Shown: positions 11,728-22,483 of the stretch, one piece after another
How positions within the stretch are numbered: the stretch's first letter is position 1
How the letters are laid out: the number at the start of each line of letters is the position of its first letter
NCBI GenBank assembly: GCA_025174535.1
Contig: JALBUN010000048.1
Span: 496,001 to 560,000 of the forward strand
DNA length: 64,000 nt
Source of the DNA: Cantharellus purpuraceus
Lineage: Eukaryota; Basidiomycota; Agaricomycetes; Cantharellales; Hydnaceae
Direction of reading: 5' to 3'
Position numbers and translations under genes: made by a program
Notes under the pieces: generated by a model
The model's input: the letters and a program-made list of their open reading frames with translations, nothing else
What the model was told of the DNA's origin: nothing
The model's database searches: none

Positions 11728-12276
11728 ATGTCATCTCTCAGAAGGGAGATAATGGATGCTCAGGACAAGCATCCAATGGAAGTTGAACAAACTTCCACAG
11801 CGGCAGCACTGGCAATGAGTGCTGCAGACATGATCAGGGGTCATCAGGATGAGATGTCCTGGAAAATTGGTGGATGGCATGGTGGCGCTGCCATCCATCA
11901 CCCTCACAGGTGCAACAAGTGCAATGCATATGTGTCACACTTAATCAAGGCTCAAAATGGAGGCCAACTATATCTTTCCACTGCTTTGGTGGAAAGAGCA
12001 TTATGAGTTGCATGGCTGCAACTTATACACGACATCGAAGATGACATCATGACACCTTATTATGAAGACTACAATAAGATGTACAAGGATAACTTGGACC
12101 TGTTTGTGCAGGTCCAAGAACTTGAAGGACTTCTCAACAATGAGAACTCCAAAGTAACTTGTCTCAGAGATGAGTTAAAAACACTGAAGGAGGCTGCTGA
12201 TAGAGCACCTCCTACATTCAAGACCAAGCTCACAACAATGCACTCAGAAATTGAAGCTGAGCTTGATCAGCTTTGA
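11728..12276 (+). pseudogene. Sense accessory ORF downstream of chromovirus pol (unknown function)
   Basis: Starts at ATG 11728 (MSSLRREIMDAQDKH). The first 92 codons include a possible metal-binding HPHRCNKCNAYVSH block (CX2C with flanking histidines). A single TGA at about 12004 separates this from an in-frame continuation with acidic and coiled-coil character (YNKMYKDNLDLFVQVQELEG, then TCLRDELKTLKEAA) ending at 12276. A few more in-frame codons follow past another TGA. The TGA may be a decayed CGA, as in the neighbouring elements. Same strand as pol and sharing its hairpin texture, so I assign it to that element. It is not a domain I recognise. Confidence 0.5.
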
Positions 12277-12363
12277 AAGGAATATATGGCTGGTGACACC
12301 AGCTGTATCTTAAAAGACCCAGCATTGAAGATGCTGGAGGAAGCCCAGCATACAAATTATTGG

Positions 12364-13317
12364 AAATGATGGGATGATTTCAGGCATGTTTTGTATATGA
12401 TCAGGGAATAGGAGGTATAAAAGTGATGAGGATTGGATATGAGGATCAGGTGATATTAGACATAGAGGGGGTGATAATCAATATGAACGAGAAACAGGAG
12501 ATAAAATTGAATAGCTAGTTACAAAGATAAAAGACTTGGCATACAGATCCATGACTCCTGACCATATGCAGGGATATATCATGTGGGCAGTCATTTGTGT
12601 AGGTGATGATAATATGATCTAACCTCATGACTGGTGATCAGACAGAAGGAGCTTGTGATGAGAGATGAATGAGTGGTTGTGTATGTTGGTGGGGACAGAA
12701 TAAGCCTATATGCATGGTTTACAACAGAGCAGACAATGATGCAGGAGGAGATGTTGGAAGGGAGATGGTTTGTGCTGCAGTGACAACAGCAAGCCTCAGC
12801 TAGGTTGTTCTGGACATTGGCAAACTGGCCCGGGAGGTGCTGGTTCTGGAGTTGCAGCTGTTGGAGCTGCTGCACTTGGCTGTTGAGCAAGGCTCACAAG
12901 AAGGCACCACTTTCTCCCAGAGTGTCCCAAAAGGCCTCAGGAAGTTGATCAGTCATGATTGGTGTAGAGGGTAATAGGGAAAGTATTATAAAGTGTGGAG
13001 TGATCTTATGAACTTGATCTTCTGTGAGGGCTACGCTGAATGACAAGGCCACAACCACAAGATACTTAATAGATGAGAGCTGATAAGAGATAATGCCAGC
13101 TGGTACAGTGGATATCCTCAGAGATCAAGCTGAGGAAACCATGCTGCACCAGGCAAAGTCTTTATACTGGATGATGCAAGGAATAGGGGAACCAAGATAG
13201 GGGAACAATAGAGGAAAGATAGGAGAGAGATAGGAGAGCATACCCTGACAGGCTGTGCTGATAGGGGCAATAAGAAAGGTACTAAAAATAGAAACTGAGT
13301 CATATGAACCCTGACAC
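12364..13317 (-). mobile_element. Minus-strand retroelement remnant (leader plus gag start)
   Basis: The only coding signal is a gag-like N-terminus on the minus strand (12956-12591). Upstream, 12957-13317, is non-coding and includes a TATA-like 'ttatactgg' on the minus strand, as expected for an LTR or leader. Ends were not resolved, and neither a TSD nor a second copy was seen. Right limit is set by the start of LTR1 similarity. Confidence 0.4.
12591..12956 (-). pseudogene. Gag N-terminal fragment
   Basis: From ATG 12956: MTDQLPEAFWDTLGESGAFL, one TGA, then LLNSQVQQLQQLQLQNQHL, a glutamine/leucine coiled coil. This resembles the N-termini of agaricomycete gypsy Gag proteins as I remember them (inference). 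It decays after about 60 codons. Confidence 0.45.
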
Positions 13318-13659
13318 TCAGTAACTGTTGACATACCAGTTCAAGGGCCACTTACAGTTGTGTAACTGTATTTGATTGCACTTGAAGTAGTGATATTCCT
13401 GCTTTGGACATGAGTGTAGTATCTGCCTCATGTGACTACATATTCTACAGGGTGAGATTGTCTGTTGATAGTCCTGCCATTAGTGCTTGTGTTTAAGTTA
13501 CTAGTGTGTACTGCCTTTGCAGAGCATTAGAATCTTGAACTCATTTGAAGACTGCTTCACATATCACTGTTACCTGCTTCAGAGTGTCACTGGTTGGACA
13601 GTTGGATTCATCCACCTACTTCCTCTAGCCTCCCCTCTTTTTGGAATATCTGGACCCCT
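13318..13659 (+). repeat. LTR1 fragment, left half (split by gypsy A)
   Basis: Matches LTR1 from 'ctcagtaactgttga' onward (compare 41243-41605 in the full copy) and breaks at cccct where gypsy A begins. It resumes at 22242. The 5' ~0.8 kb of the LTR is missing. Confidence 0.85.
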
Positions 13660-14187
13660 TGTTATGACTATATTCATTAACATCCAGATCCCCGTCCGAT
13701 CCACTCAGATCCCCGTGCATATGAAATCTATACTCCATTTGGGAACCGCTACATCTCCATTTACCTGTCCGATTGTCACTGCTGATTCCGCCCATCTGTC
13801 TCCGGTTCAGATTGATGCATCAGCATCACCATAGGAACCCGGACATCCATCCCCGTCAGACTTGGACATACTCATGTAAGGCCGTCGGCCTTGGAGACCC
13901 ATCACCGGAGTAATTATCATTAGATTTCAAATATGTATTTAAGTTGCCCAACTGGGGACTTCATTCCCCAGTTCAAATATTGAATCATGCCTAGTTCCTA
14001 AGTCCGATCCTAACTCTCTAAGTTGTACTCCATCTCCGAAATCTCGGACACCGGTATTAGTGAGGGTGCAGCACATAAGCTGAAGCCAAGTCCGTTCCGA
14101 CCCCCACAATGTGCTCCAACTCTGACCCAACCTCCAACCCAAACTCCAACCCAAACTCCGACCCCCAATCAGACCTAGTGCATAACA
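13660..14187 (+). repeat. Gypsy A 5' LTR (528 bp)
   Basis: TGTTATGACTATATTCATTAA ... AGTGCATAACA. It contains a TATTTAAG box near 13935 and ends in a degenerate 12-bp minisatellite of the type 'ccgacccaacct'. Confidence 0.93.
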
Positions 14188-14219
14188 GTATATTCGAACT
14201 GCCACACTCACTCCTACCA

Positions 14220-16133
14220 ATGCCACGATCCACTGCCAATTCCGAACATGCACAAACCGTCGAGGTGCCCGCCCCCAGCATCAACACCATTCCCGAGGTC
14301 GTTGAAGAACCGACGGACCACATAGAGGCTGTCAATGAAGAAGACGACACCCTGCCCTCTCCAAATCTGGTGCAAGCCATCTCCCTGCTCGCTAGCAGCA
14401 TCTGTAACCCACAAGCCCCTAAGTCCTGGACCAAGATCCGAGAACCCAACCCATTCGATGGCTCTGATCCGTGAAAGCTCCAGCCGTTCTTGGTGCAATG
14501 CCGGTTGAATTTCCATGACCACCCTGACGCATTCACATCCAATCGGGTGAAGGTCACCTTCGCCATGTCCTATCTCAAGGGCACCGCACTGGACTACTTT
14601 GAGCCAGCACTCATGGACGACTCCGATGACCCGATATGGTCAGAGGACTACTCCAACTTCATCTCCGAACTTCGGACCAATTTTGGTCCTTATAACCCCA
14701 AGGCCGATGCTGAGAACGAACTTGATTGACTTCGGATGAAGGAAAATCACAAATTCGCAAAATACATTGTGAGTTTCCAGCAGCTAGCTCCGAAAGTCCA
14801 ATGGGGCAACACCACACTCCGACACCAATTTTACGTCGGACTCCCATCCCACATCAAGGATGAGATATCACGTGTCGGTAAGCTGGATACTTTGGCTACC
14901 CTCCGCAAGCTTGCCCAATCCATCGACACCCGTTATTGGGAACGTCAATCCAAGGTCTCCCGCAAGAACTCAGCTAACAACAAATCGGACAAAATGTCGG
15001 ACAAGACCCCAAAGTCCAACAAGGGGTCCGATATGTTATTTGAATAATGTAAATAATTGCCTTGCTGGGGTGTAGTGACGAGCAGAAGTCGAATAGAAAA
15101 TGGAGCAGTGGTGGGAACACGATGTATGCGCAGTCGAATTTGAAATATATCTTGGGAGTATCCTCGTATGAAGTTTGATGGGATTTAGTGTAGTCTTTGT
15201 CTAGATATTGACAATTTGAGCAGGGATGAGGAGCAGATGACTCAAACGAGAGTAAATGCTTAATAAAAAAATAGCCAGTGATTGTATGGCTTCGTAATTC
15301 GAGATTCGAGTTGGATATGCAATATTCTAATAGAATATGCAAAAGCTAATAGAAATACGTGTTCGTTCTGGAGATATTCCAGATATGAATAGATTCAGAC
15401 ACACAGACAGAATAAGTGAGAGATAATTGCTCTATCTATTCAAGTGCATTACAGATGTGATTTATATATGATACTAAGTCCTATGAATGAGTGAAGTCAT
15501 TCGTAAATGTCCTGAGTCAATGATGGGATGGATGATGAGATGATGATGGGGGGGAAGTGTCCATGATGATGAAATGATGAAAATAAAAGCGAAATAATGT
15601 CCAAGAAGTTCTGGAACTTGCAGGGGCTTCTTCTGTTCCCTATTCCATTCCTGTAACTGTCCTCCTTTACCCCCTTTGTCCCTCAAAACCTCCTGAGCCT
15701 CCTATATGCTCCTGTTCCTCCCCTGTCCCCTCTAATCCCCCTCTCCTCTCCCTTCTCCCCAGAAGTCCGGCAGCTAGACATCTGGCAGCTGGAACAACAC
15801 GATAAGCGGGCCACTGCCAACTCAGGCCAGAAGTCAAACACTGGTAATGCTGCCGCTTCCGGTTCCAGTCAGAACAATTCCGGCACCAGCAATAACTCCA
15901 GAGCTCGCAAGGGTACTCCGGACCTCTCCACCAAGCTGGGAAAGGACGGAAAACTCACCCCGCAGGAACGCCAGCGCCACATGGACAACAACCTCTGTCT
16001 GTTCTGTGGAAAGCCTGGTCACCAAGCCAAGGATTGCAACAAGGCAACCTCGTCCGCAGCAAAGGCAAAGGGCCGTGCTGCCAATGCCATGACGGACAAG
16101 TCCGACGCTAAAGCGACGGACCAAAAAAAATAG
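14220..16133 (+). pseudogene. Gypsy A Gag
   Basis: Starts at ATG 14220 (MPRSTANSEHAQ) just after the 5' LTR. An acidic N-terminus is followed by the retrotransposon Gag body (FAMSYLKGTALDYFEPALMD, FYVGLPSHIKDEISRVGKLD). After the nested solo LTR (15034-15799) comes the nucleocapsid with CCHC knuckle CLFCGKPGHQAKDC near 16005. It ends at TAG 16133. In-frame TGA codons occur at 14472-14474 and near 14727. Gag assembles the particle and binds RNA through the knuckle. Gypsy B gag is the best local reference for the uninterrupted reading. Confidence 0.9.
15034..15799. repeat. Solo LTR, family 3, copy 1 (766 bp)
   Basis: TGTTATTTGAATAATG ... CTGGAACAACA, flanked by CGATA (15029-15033, 15800-15804). 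Gypsy B gag reads through the same site without it. A second copy is at 26273-27043. Confidence 0.92.
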
Positions 16134-19100
16134 TAAGCAGTCCTATAGCCTCCGTACGGGCTGAGGGCTGCGTTGGTACTCCCTGTACGACAAACGAGGT
16201 CCGCCTGAACGCATCCGCTCCAACTCCCTTACCCTTCTCGTCCACTCCGACTCCATTCCCGATACCGCTATTCAAGTGTTAATTGACTCTGGTTCTACTC
16301 ACTGTTTCCTTGATTCCTTTTTTTCTGATTTACATAAACTCCATACATACACCATAACTCTGATACCACTCCAATTATTTGATGGCACTACTAATGCTGT
16401 TATTTCACGAGCTATAGATCTGTCTATCCGTTTTTCTGTCAGAGAAATCCAGACCCTTACATTCTATGTTACTCCGCTTGACTCCAGCTGTTCTGTGGTC
16501 CTCAGACATAACTGGCTCACCTGCTACAATCCGTTGATTGACTGGGCATTGGGCCATATCACATTCCGTTCTCCAGCACAGGCTGTGTTGTCCCTGATGT
16601 CACCAGCAACTATAGGTGCGAAGTTATCTTCCGCCTCTGCTGACTCCGCTCCGATAGATACTCCGTCTACCCCTCCATTTATATTGATGGTGGATGCTAT
16701 GGTCTTCACCAGACTAAGCAAACTGGATGGTTCTCACACATTCCAGGTCCACCTCTCCGATCCGATATTCCTCGCTGCTCGTTCCACCCGATCAACTCCA
16801 CCAGACCTCTCTATGGTTCCCAAGGAGTATCATGAGTTCGCCGACGTGTTCAGCAAGTCTAAAGCTGACTCTCTAGTGGAACACCGACCATGATCTCAAG
16901 AATGACAACTCCACCCCTCCGCTTGGCCCTATCTACTTGCTATCCCAAAAAGAGCTACTGGCTCTCCAAACATTCATAGATGAGAACTTGGCCATGGGCT
17001 TCATCCACCCATCCCTATCTCCTCATGGAGCTCCGGTCCTATTTGTCCACAAAAAGGACGGATCATTCTGTCTATGTGTCGACTTCTGTGGACTCAACAA
17101 GATCACCAAGAAAGACCAATACCTGATACCCCGCACCGCGGACCTACTCGAGAGTCCTCGAAAGGCTAAGATCTATTCCAAAATAGATCTCCGACATGCC
17201 TACCATCTAGTCCGTATCCGAGAAGGCAACGAATGGAAAACAACCTTCCGCACACGATATGGATCTTTTGAGTGGTGCGTCATGCCCTTCGGACTAACCA
17301 ATGCGCCGGCTGCCTTCCAGAGGTTCATGAATGATACCTTCGCCAACCTCCTTGATGTGACCGTCCTCGTTTACTTAGATGACATTCTGGTATATTTGGA
17401 CAATGAAGAAGAACATTGGACACATGTCTGAGAGGTACTCTGACGTCTCCGAAAGCATGGCCTCTTCGCCCGCGCTGACAAATGCGAATTCCACTCCGAC
17501 TCAGTTGAATACCTAGGCTATATCCTCTCCCCAGCAGGATTGACAATGTCTGATGACAAAATCAAAGCCATACAGGAATGGCCAGAACCCCGGAAAGTCA
17601 AGGATGTACAGTCCTTCCTCGGGTTTGCCAACTTCTACTGCCACTTCATTCACGGCTACTCCGATATCACCGTTCCGCTCACCTGACTCACTAGGAAGGG
17701 TACCCAATGGAATTTCACTGATGAATGTAGACAGAGCTTTGAGACCTTGAAGAAGGCCTTTACTTCCGCTCCAATACTGACTCATTGGGTTCCAGACGTT
17801 CCTATCCTATTAGAGACTGACGCCTCCGACTATGCACTTGCCGCGATCCTGTCCATCATCTCTCTGGACAACGGACAAGTCCACCCGATCACTTTTCACT
17901 CACGTACATTTATGCCCCCCGAACTGAACTATGACATCCATGACAAAGAGCTCCTTGCCATATATGAAGCCTTCTGGATATGGAGACACTACCTTGAGGG
18001 TCCCTCCGATCCAGTGGACGTCATAACCGACCACAAGAACTTGGAATACTTCTCCACAACGAAACTACTCACCCGGAGACAAGTCCGATGGTCCGAGTAC
18101 CTATCTCAGTTCAATCTCATTATCTGTTTCCATCCAGGTCAACTCGGAGCAAAGCCCAACGCGTTAACTAGACACTGGGACGTCTACCCTAAAGAGGGGA
18201 ATAGCGACTACGCCACTGTAAACCCACACAACTTTCATCCTGTGTTCACTAATGAGCAGCTGGCATTGTCCCTATGAGCATCCACCCTCATGACTCCCAC
18301 TCTCCAAGCTGTCACCATTATGGACATCGACCAACTCCACTCCGACATCCGCTCATCACTCCGATCTGATCCTGTTGCGGTTAAACACTTGGACAACCCT
18401 TCCGATTCGAAGTGGTCACTTGACCCCAAAGGACACCTCCGACACAACAACCGGATATACATCCCCGATGCCAACAACCTCTGACTCCAAGTTTTGCAGT
18501 ATTATCATGATCACCCGATCTCCGGCCACTTCGGGCAAAATCGCACACAAGGATTAATCCGATGAGACTATGTATGGCCAAAAATGTGGGAATACATTCA
18601 ACACTACTGTAACTCCTGCACCACGTGTATGCACTCAAAATCACAAAGGCACAAACCCTACGGAACGCTTAAGCAACTTCCGATCCCAGAACAACCATGG
18701 AACTCCATCTCCATGGATTTCATAGAGAAGCTCCCCCCATCGCTCGGATACAACACCATACTTGTGATTGTCGACAGGTTCACCAAACAGTCACTATTCA
18801 TTCTGACGCATGACACCATCACCTCCACCTCGCTAGCCAAATTGTTCATTCTCCACATATTCTCTAAACACGGAGTCCCATCGCATGTCACGTCTGATCG
18901 GGGCTCGGAGTTTGTGTCCTCCTTCTTCCGCACACTAGGAAAGGCTCTCGACATGAAACTTCACTTCACCTCTGGATATCATCCTGAAGGAGATGGACAA
19001 ACAGAACAAATGAATCAGTCCCTGGAACAATATCTCCAAATCTATTGTAACTATCAACAAGACAACTGGGCTGATCTACTTCCGATTGCAGAGTTTGCCT

Positions 19101-19792
19101 ACAACAACACTCCAAACGTGACTACCGGCATCTCTCCGTTCTTTGCTAATAAAGGCTACCATCCGAACATCTCTGTCCACCCTGAGAAAGAACTTGCCTC
19201 CACCAAAGCCCACCAATTCGTAACTGACCTCGATCAACTACACCAACATCTCCAAGAGACCATCTCCGATGCCCAGAAACAATATCAAGTCTCCACAGAC
19301 CGACACCGCATTCCGGCTCCGGACCTGCAAATCGGAGACAAAGTATTTGTTAAGGCCGAACACTTCCGGACCACCCGCCCATCAAAGAAACTCTCCAAGA
19401 AATACTTAGGTCCTTATGAGGTCATTGCTTGCGCAGGCAGCAGGTCTTTCACCCTCCACCTCCCGGACCATTTCCAAGCAGTTCATCCAGTCTTCCATAT
19501 ATCAATGCTCGAACCCGCTACTACAAACAAGATCTCTGGTCACACACAACCCCCACCTCCCCCGATCATCATCGAAGGAGACAACGAATACGAGATATCT
19601 GAGATCCTGGACTCGAAGATTGACCGTCAATACAAGTGCAAGCTCCAGTACTTAGTCAAATGGACTGTGTATGAAGGCACCGATGAAGAGTCCTCATGGA
19701 TCTCCGCGTCCAAACTCGATCACACATCTGAATCTGTCTCTGACTTTCACTCCGCTTATCCAGACAAACCTGGCCCCCTTATGAATCTTTAA
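16134..19792 (+). pseudogene. Gypsy A Pol: protease, RT, RNase H, integrase, chromodomain
   Basis: Aspartic protease LIDSGSTHCFLDS (about 16280). RT with [38 protein letters not shown] and catalytic [10 protein letters not shown] (about 17365-17395). RNase H with LETDASDYALAAIL and [15 protein letters not shown]. Integrase has HHCC zinc region YHDHPISGHF...CNSCTTC and core residues in SMDFIEKLP, TSDRGSEF and GDGQTEQMNQSLEQ. A C-terminal chromodomain (EYEISEILDSK...LQYLVKWTVYEG, 19585-19720) would direct insertion to modified chromatin in this family. Frame breaks fall at about 16893, 17431 and 18277, and TGA at about 18481 and 18562. The last 402 codons (18584-19792) are open. Confidence 0.93.
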
Positions 19793-20003
19793 GTTCGATT
19801 ACTAATGCTAATTCTGTTATTTCGCATCACCATTGTATTACAAGTCAAGGGAAATTACATGCCTGCCCAAAAAGCTCCAAAGGAACCACTCTGCCTCATT
19901 TTTCTCTGCTCTGAAATTTATAATCATTTTCATTTTTATTTTATACATCATGTTTCTTTTCCCCTTTCCCTTATCTACCTCAGGCTCCGTCTCCGACTCC
20001 TCA

Positions 20004-21512
20004 TCACTCTACATCTGACACCCAATCCTTCTCATCTCCCATGTCTGAATCCTCGTCCAATGGGGCCATGAACTTCCACAACCAACGTAACTCGGCCGTC
20101 CGACGACCCTCCAGAACCTCCTTCCGTTTCATTGTTTTCACCAAGTCCACTAGCAACCCCTCCGTCCGCTGGAGGTGCTCCGACTGCAGGTTAACCAGCC
20201 TGATAAGCTGGCCCACAGTGCTATTGGGCACAGAGACGCACCCAGTACCTGCACCGGTCGTTGCCCCTTCCGATCCAACACTGCTACCCCCGGCTGCCAC
20301 AGCACCTGTCTCCGTCCGCCTCTTTTTGGTTGGACGACCTTCCGATTCTTTCTCTGCCTCTCCTTGTACCACTAGTTGGGGCTTGACGCTCTGACTCTGG
20401 GGATCAAACTTCCCATTGATCCTACACCCTCCTTTCCGACCCCGACAACGATTGCAGGACCGAAGTCAGTGAGTTGGGCCGGTAGGCCACATGCACTCCA
20501 CACCCGCATCACGACATAAGTTGCAAGTTACGCTGGGTCCACCAAATGGCTCTGTTGGAGCCAGAGCCTTGGGTGGTCTGCCCCTTCTCGCTGCGGCCTC
20601 CAAATGTTCCCTCTCCTCCTCCTTGTCCTGCTGTTCTGCTGCTGCCTTCTCCATCTCGCGCTTGCGAAGCTGGATCGCTGACCTAGTGACACACAGCTCC
20701 TTCTTACGGGTCACCAAAACGCGACTCTCCACCTTACACCATATGACCCTCCGATCCGCCTCCCACTTCTCCGTATCAGCACTCGGGTACACCTTCAATG
20801 AAAAAACTGTAACGTCGAGGTTTTTCTTGGTGGTCATGGCGTAGAGCTCCGCCCTTTTGTGAGCCTTGACTGCAGCTACCCAAGCCATTTCCTCGTAACA
20901 ATTTGAAGTCGGATCCGGTTCCGCATCCGTTCCGACATCCACACCCGCCTTGGGTTCCGCATTTGCGTCGAGCTCCATATTGGCATCAGGGTCCGCCTCC
21001 ACCTCCACTCTCTCCGCCTCCGCTGCTTCATCTTCCTCAGCCGCACCCAACCCAAACAATGGCCGTACCTGTGGACATAACAGCGAGTCAACTGCAGTGA
21101 CAGTTGTTGGGCAAGTTGTCTCCGACCACATAACGGAAATAATGGCGACTTCCGGAGTCCCTGTCCATATTGGCACACTCGGACTTCCTGGGTGGCTGGT
21201 TCCCCCTGCCCCGGTCACCTCCTCCTCTACCTCCATGGTGGCCTCTAGCTCATGCGCCTGCTCCTCCACTTCCTTCAGTCTCGCGGCCTCCATCGCTGCT
21301 GCAAGTTCTTTTACCCTGCGAGCTCTCTCAGCTTTTGCCTCCTCCTTCTGTCTCCGTTCCGTCTCCACCGCCTCTTTCCACCTCTGCTCCTCCTTCCATC
21401 TCTGTTCTGCCTCCTCCTCCTTCCGTCTCCATTCTGCCTCCTCCTCCTCCTTCCGTCTCTGTTCTGCTTCCTCTTCCTCTTTCTGTTTCCGCTCCTCCTC
21501 CTCTTCTTTCCG
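20004..21512 (-). pseudogene. Gypsy A antisense gene: coiled coil plus Zn2Cys6-like cluster
   Basis: Opposite in direction to pol, between pol and 3' LTR. A glutamate/lysine/arginine-rich repeat (KEEEEAEQRRKEEEEAEWRR type) forms a long coiled coil. An acidic middle follows (DANMELDANAEPKAGVDVG), then CNLCRDAGVECMWPTGPTH...CNRC...GC, a six-cysteine cluster with Zn2Cys6 spacing. After a basic stretch (RPTKKRRTE) comes a leucine-rich helix (LIRLVNLQSEHLQRTEGLLV) and an acidic tail. Here a TGA sits inside the cluster (about 20470) where sister copies B and C have a coding triplet. Function unknown; DNA binding or regulation is inference from the cluster. Confidence 0.75.
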
Positions 21513-21572
21513 TCAGGCCAAGAGCAGCTGCTTGAGCTTGGCCACGCTCATGCTTGCCAAAGGGTTTGACAT
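21513..21572 (-). CDS. 19-codon upstream ORF of the antisense gene (gypsy A)
   Basis: ATG 21572 encodes MSNPLASMSVAKLKQLLLA then TGA. Present at exactly the same length in gypsy B, C and D. It is followed directly by the coiled-coil frame. It may be a regulatory uORF or the true N-terminus ahead of a stop inherited by all copies. Confidence 0.5.
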   Translation of the reverse strand: MSNPLASMSVAKLKQLLLA

Positions 21573-21602
21573 CGTTGAGGATAAGACCTCAATCATGCCC
21601 CT

Positions 21603-21611
21603 CCTTTTATA
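21603..21611 (-). promoter_or_regulatory. TATA box of antisense gene (gypsy A)
   Basis: TATAAAAGG on the minus strand, about 31 bp upstream of the uORF ATG. Conserved at the same place in gypsy B, C and D. Confidence 0.6.
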
Positions 21612-21713
21612 TGTCTCCAGACCCCCAGCATAACTCCGACCGCGCCCAATCATCTCACCTATTCAATCCACAGACATGAGGCCTCAGGGGCTCAGCCTTA
21701 AATGGAGAGATAC

Positions 21714-22241
21714 TGTTATGACTATATTCATTAACGCCCAGATCCCCATCCAATCCACTCAGATCCCTGTGCATATGAAATCTATACTCCATTTGGAAAC
21801 CGCTACGTCTCCATTTACCTGTCCGATTGTCACCGCCGATTCCGCCCATCCATCTCCAGTTCCGATTGATGCATCAGCATCACCATAGGAACCCGGACAT
21901 CCATCCCCATCGGACTCAGACATACTCATGTAAGGCCGTCGGCCTTGGAGACCCATCACCAGAGTAATTATTATTAGATTTCAAATATGTATTTAAGTTG
22001 CCCGACTGGGGACTTCATTCCCCAGTTCGAATATTGAATCACGCCTAGTTCCTAAGTCCGATCCTAACTCTCTAAGTTGTACTCCATCTCCAAAATCTTG
22101 GACACCAGTATTAGTGAGGGCGCAGCACATAAGCTGAAGCCAAGTCCGTTCCGACCCCCACAACGTGCTCCGACTCCGACCCAACCTCCGACCCAAACTC
22201 TGACCCGAACTCCGACCCCCAATCGGACCTAGTGCGTAACA
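21714..22241 (+). repeat. Gypsy A 3' LTR (528 bp)
   Basis: TGTTATGACTATATTCATTAA ... AGTGCGTAACA, same length as the 5' LTR. The purine-rich aaatggagaga immediately upstream is a plausible polypurine tract. Confidence 0.93.
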
Positions 22242-22483
22242 CCCCTAAGCATCTGTGAACTCTAGACTCTGGAAGTATTATTCATTCTCTACTGCTAAGA
22301 AATGTATTACCTTCCTGTGTATCATCTGCATTGACCATTACAAAGGATTGTAACCAAAGTACAAATGTTAAATTGTTTCTGGAGTGCTGCAGTAGGATTT
22401 GATATTCTTCTCAGCTGTTCATTCACAGAATTGTGGTGATTTAGAGTTTTCTTTAACACCATAATTTTGTGGGTTCCAAAACA
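22242..22483 (+). repeat. LTR1 fragment, right half
   Basis: Continues LTR1 from cccctaagcatctg to the terminus GGGTTCCAAAACA. The first five bases are the gypsy A target duplication. Confidence 0.87.

Larger units (their letters stand above)
6841..12363 (+). mobile_element. Hairpin-rich Ty3/gypsy chromovirus remnant
   Basis: Plus-strand element truncated 5' by Cop2. Order: RT, RNase H, integrase, chromodomain (to 11302), a hairpin-rich spacer, then a sense accessory ORF (11728 onward). Short perfect inverted repeats recur throughout. Examples are 6868-6887 (20-nt palindrome), 8017-8039 (10-bp stem, 3-nt loop), 8747-8766, 11426-11450 and 12093-12118 (10-bp stem). No LTR belonging to it was recognised; the right end is set where the hairpin pattern and coding similarity stop, so 12363 is approximate. 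Confidence 0.75.
13660..22241 (+). mobile_element. Gypsy A: complete Ty3/gypsy chromovirus with antisense gene (8582 bp)
   Basis: Two 528-bp LTRs (13660-14187, 21714-22241) enclose gag, pol (PR-RT-RH-IN-chromodomain) and an antisense ORF. Ends are TGTTA..TAACA and the 5-bp duplication is CCCCT (13655-13659, 22242-22246). The host site is inside an LTR1. A solo LTR (15034-15799) interrupts gag. Several frames are closed by TGA codons where sister copies have CGA, so it is no longer autonomous. Confidence 0.95.

Noticed and set aside
11728..12276. Continuation of pol or a second Gag of the hairpin chromovirus
   Set aside because: It follows the chromodomain stop by over 400 bp, has its own leader, and lacks Gag, RT or integrase motifs.
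20950..21633. 227-codon serine-rich plus-strand ORF, and similar ORFs at 38590-39172 and 54187-54621
   Set aside because: These are shadows of the charged coiled coil encoded on the opposite strand; Glu/Lys/Arg codons read as Ser/Pro/Phe/Leu in reverse.
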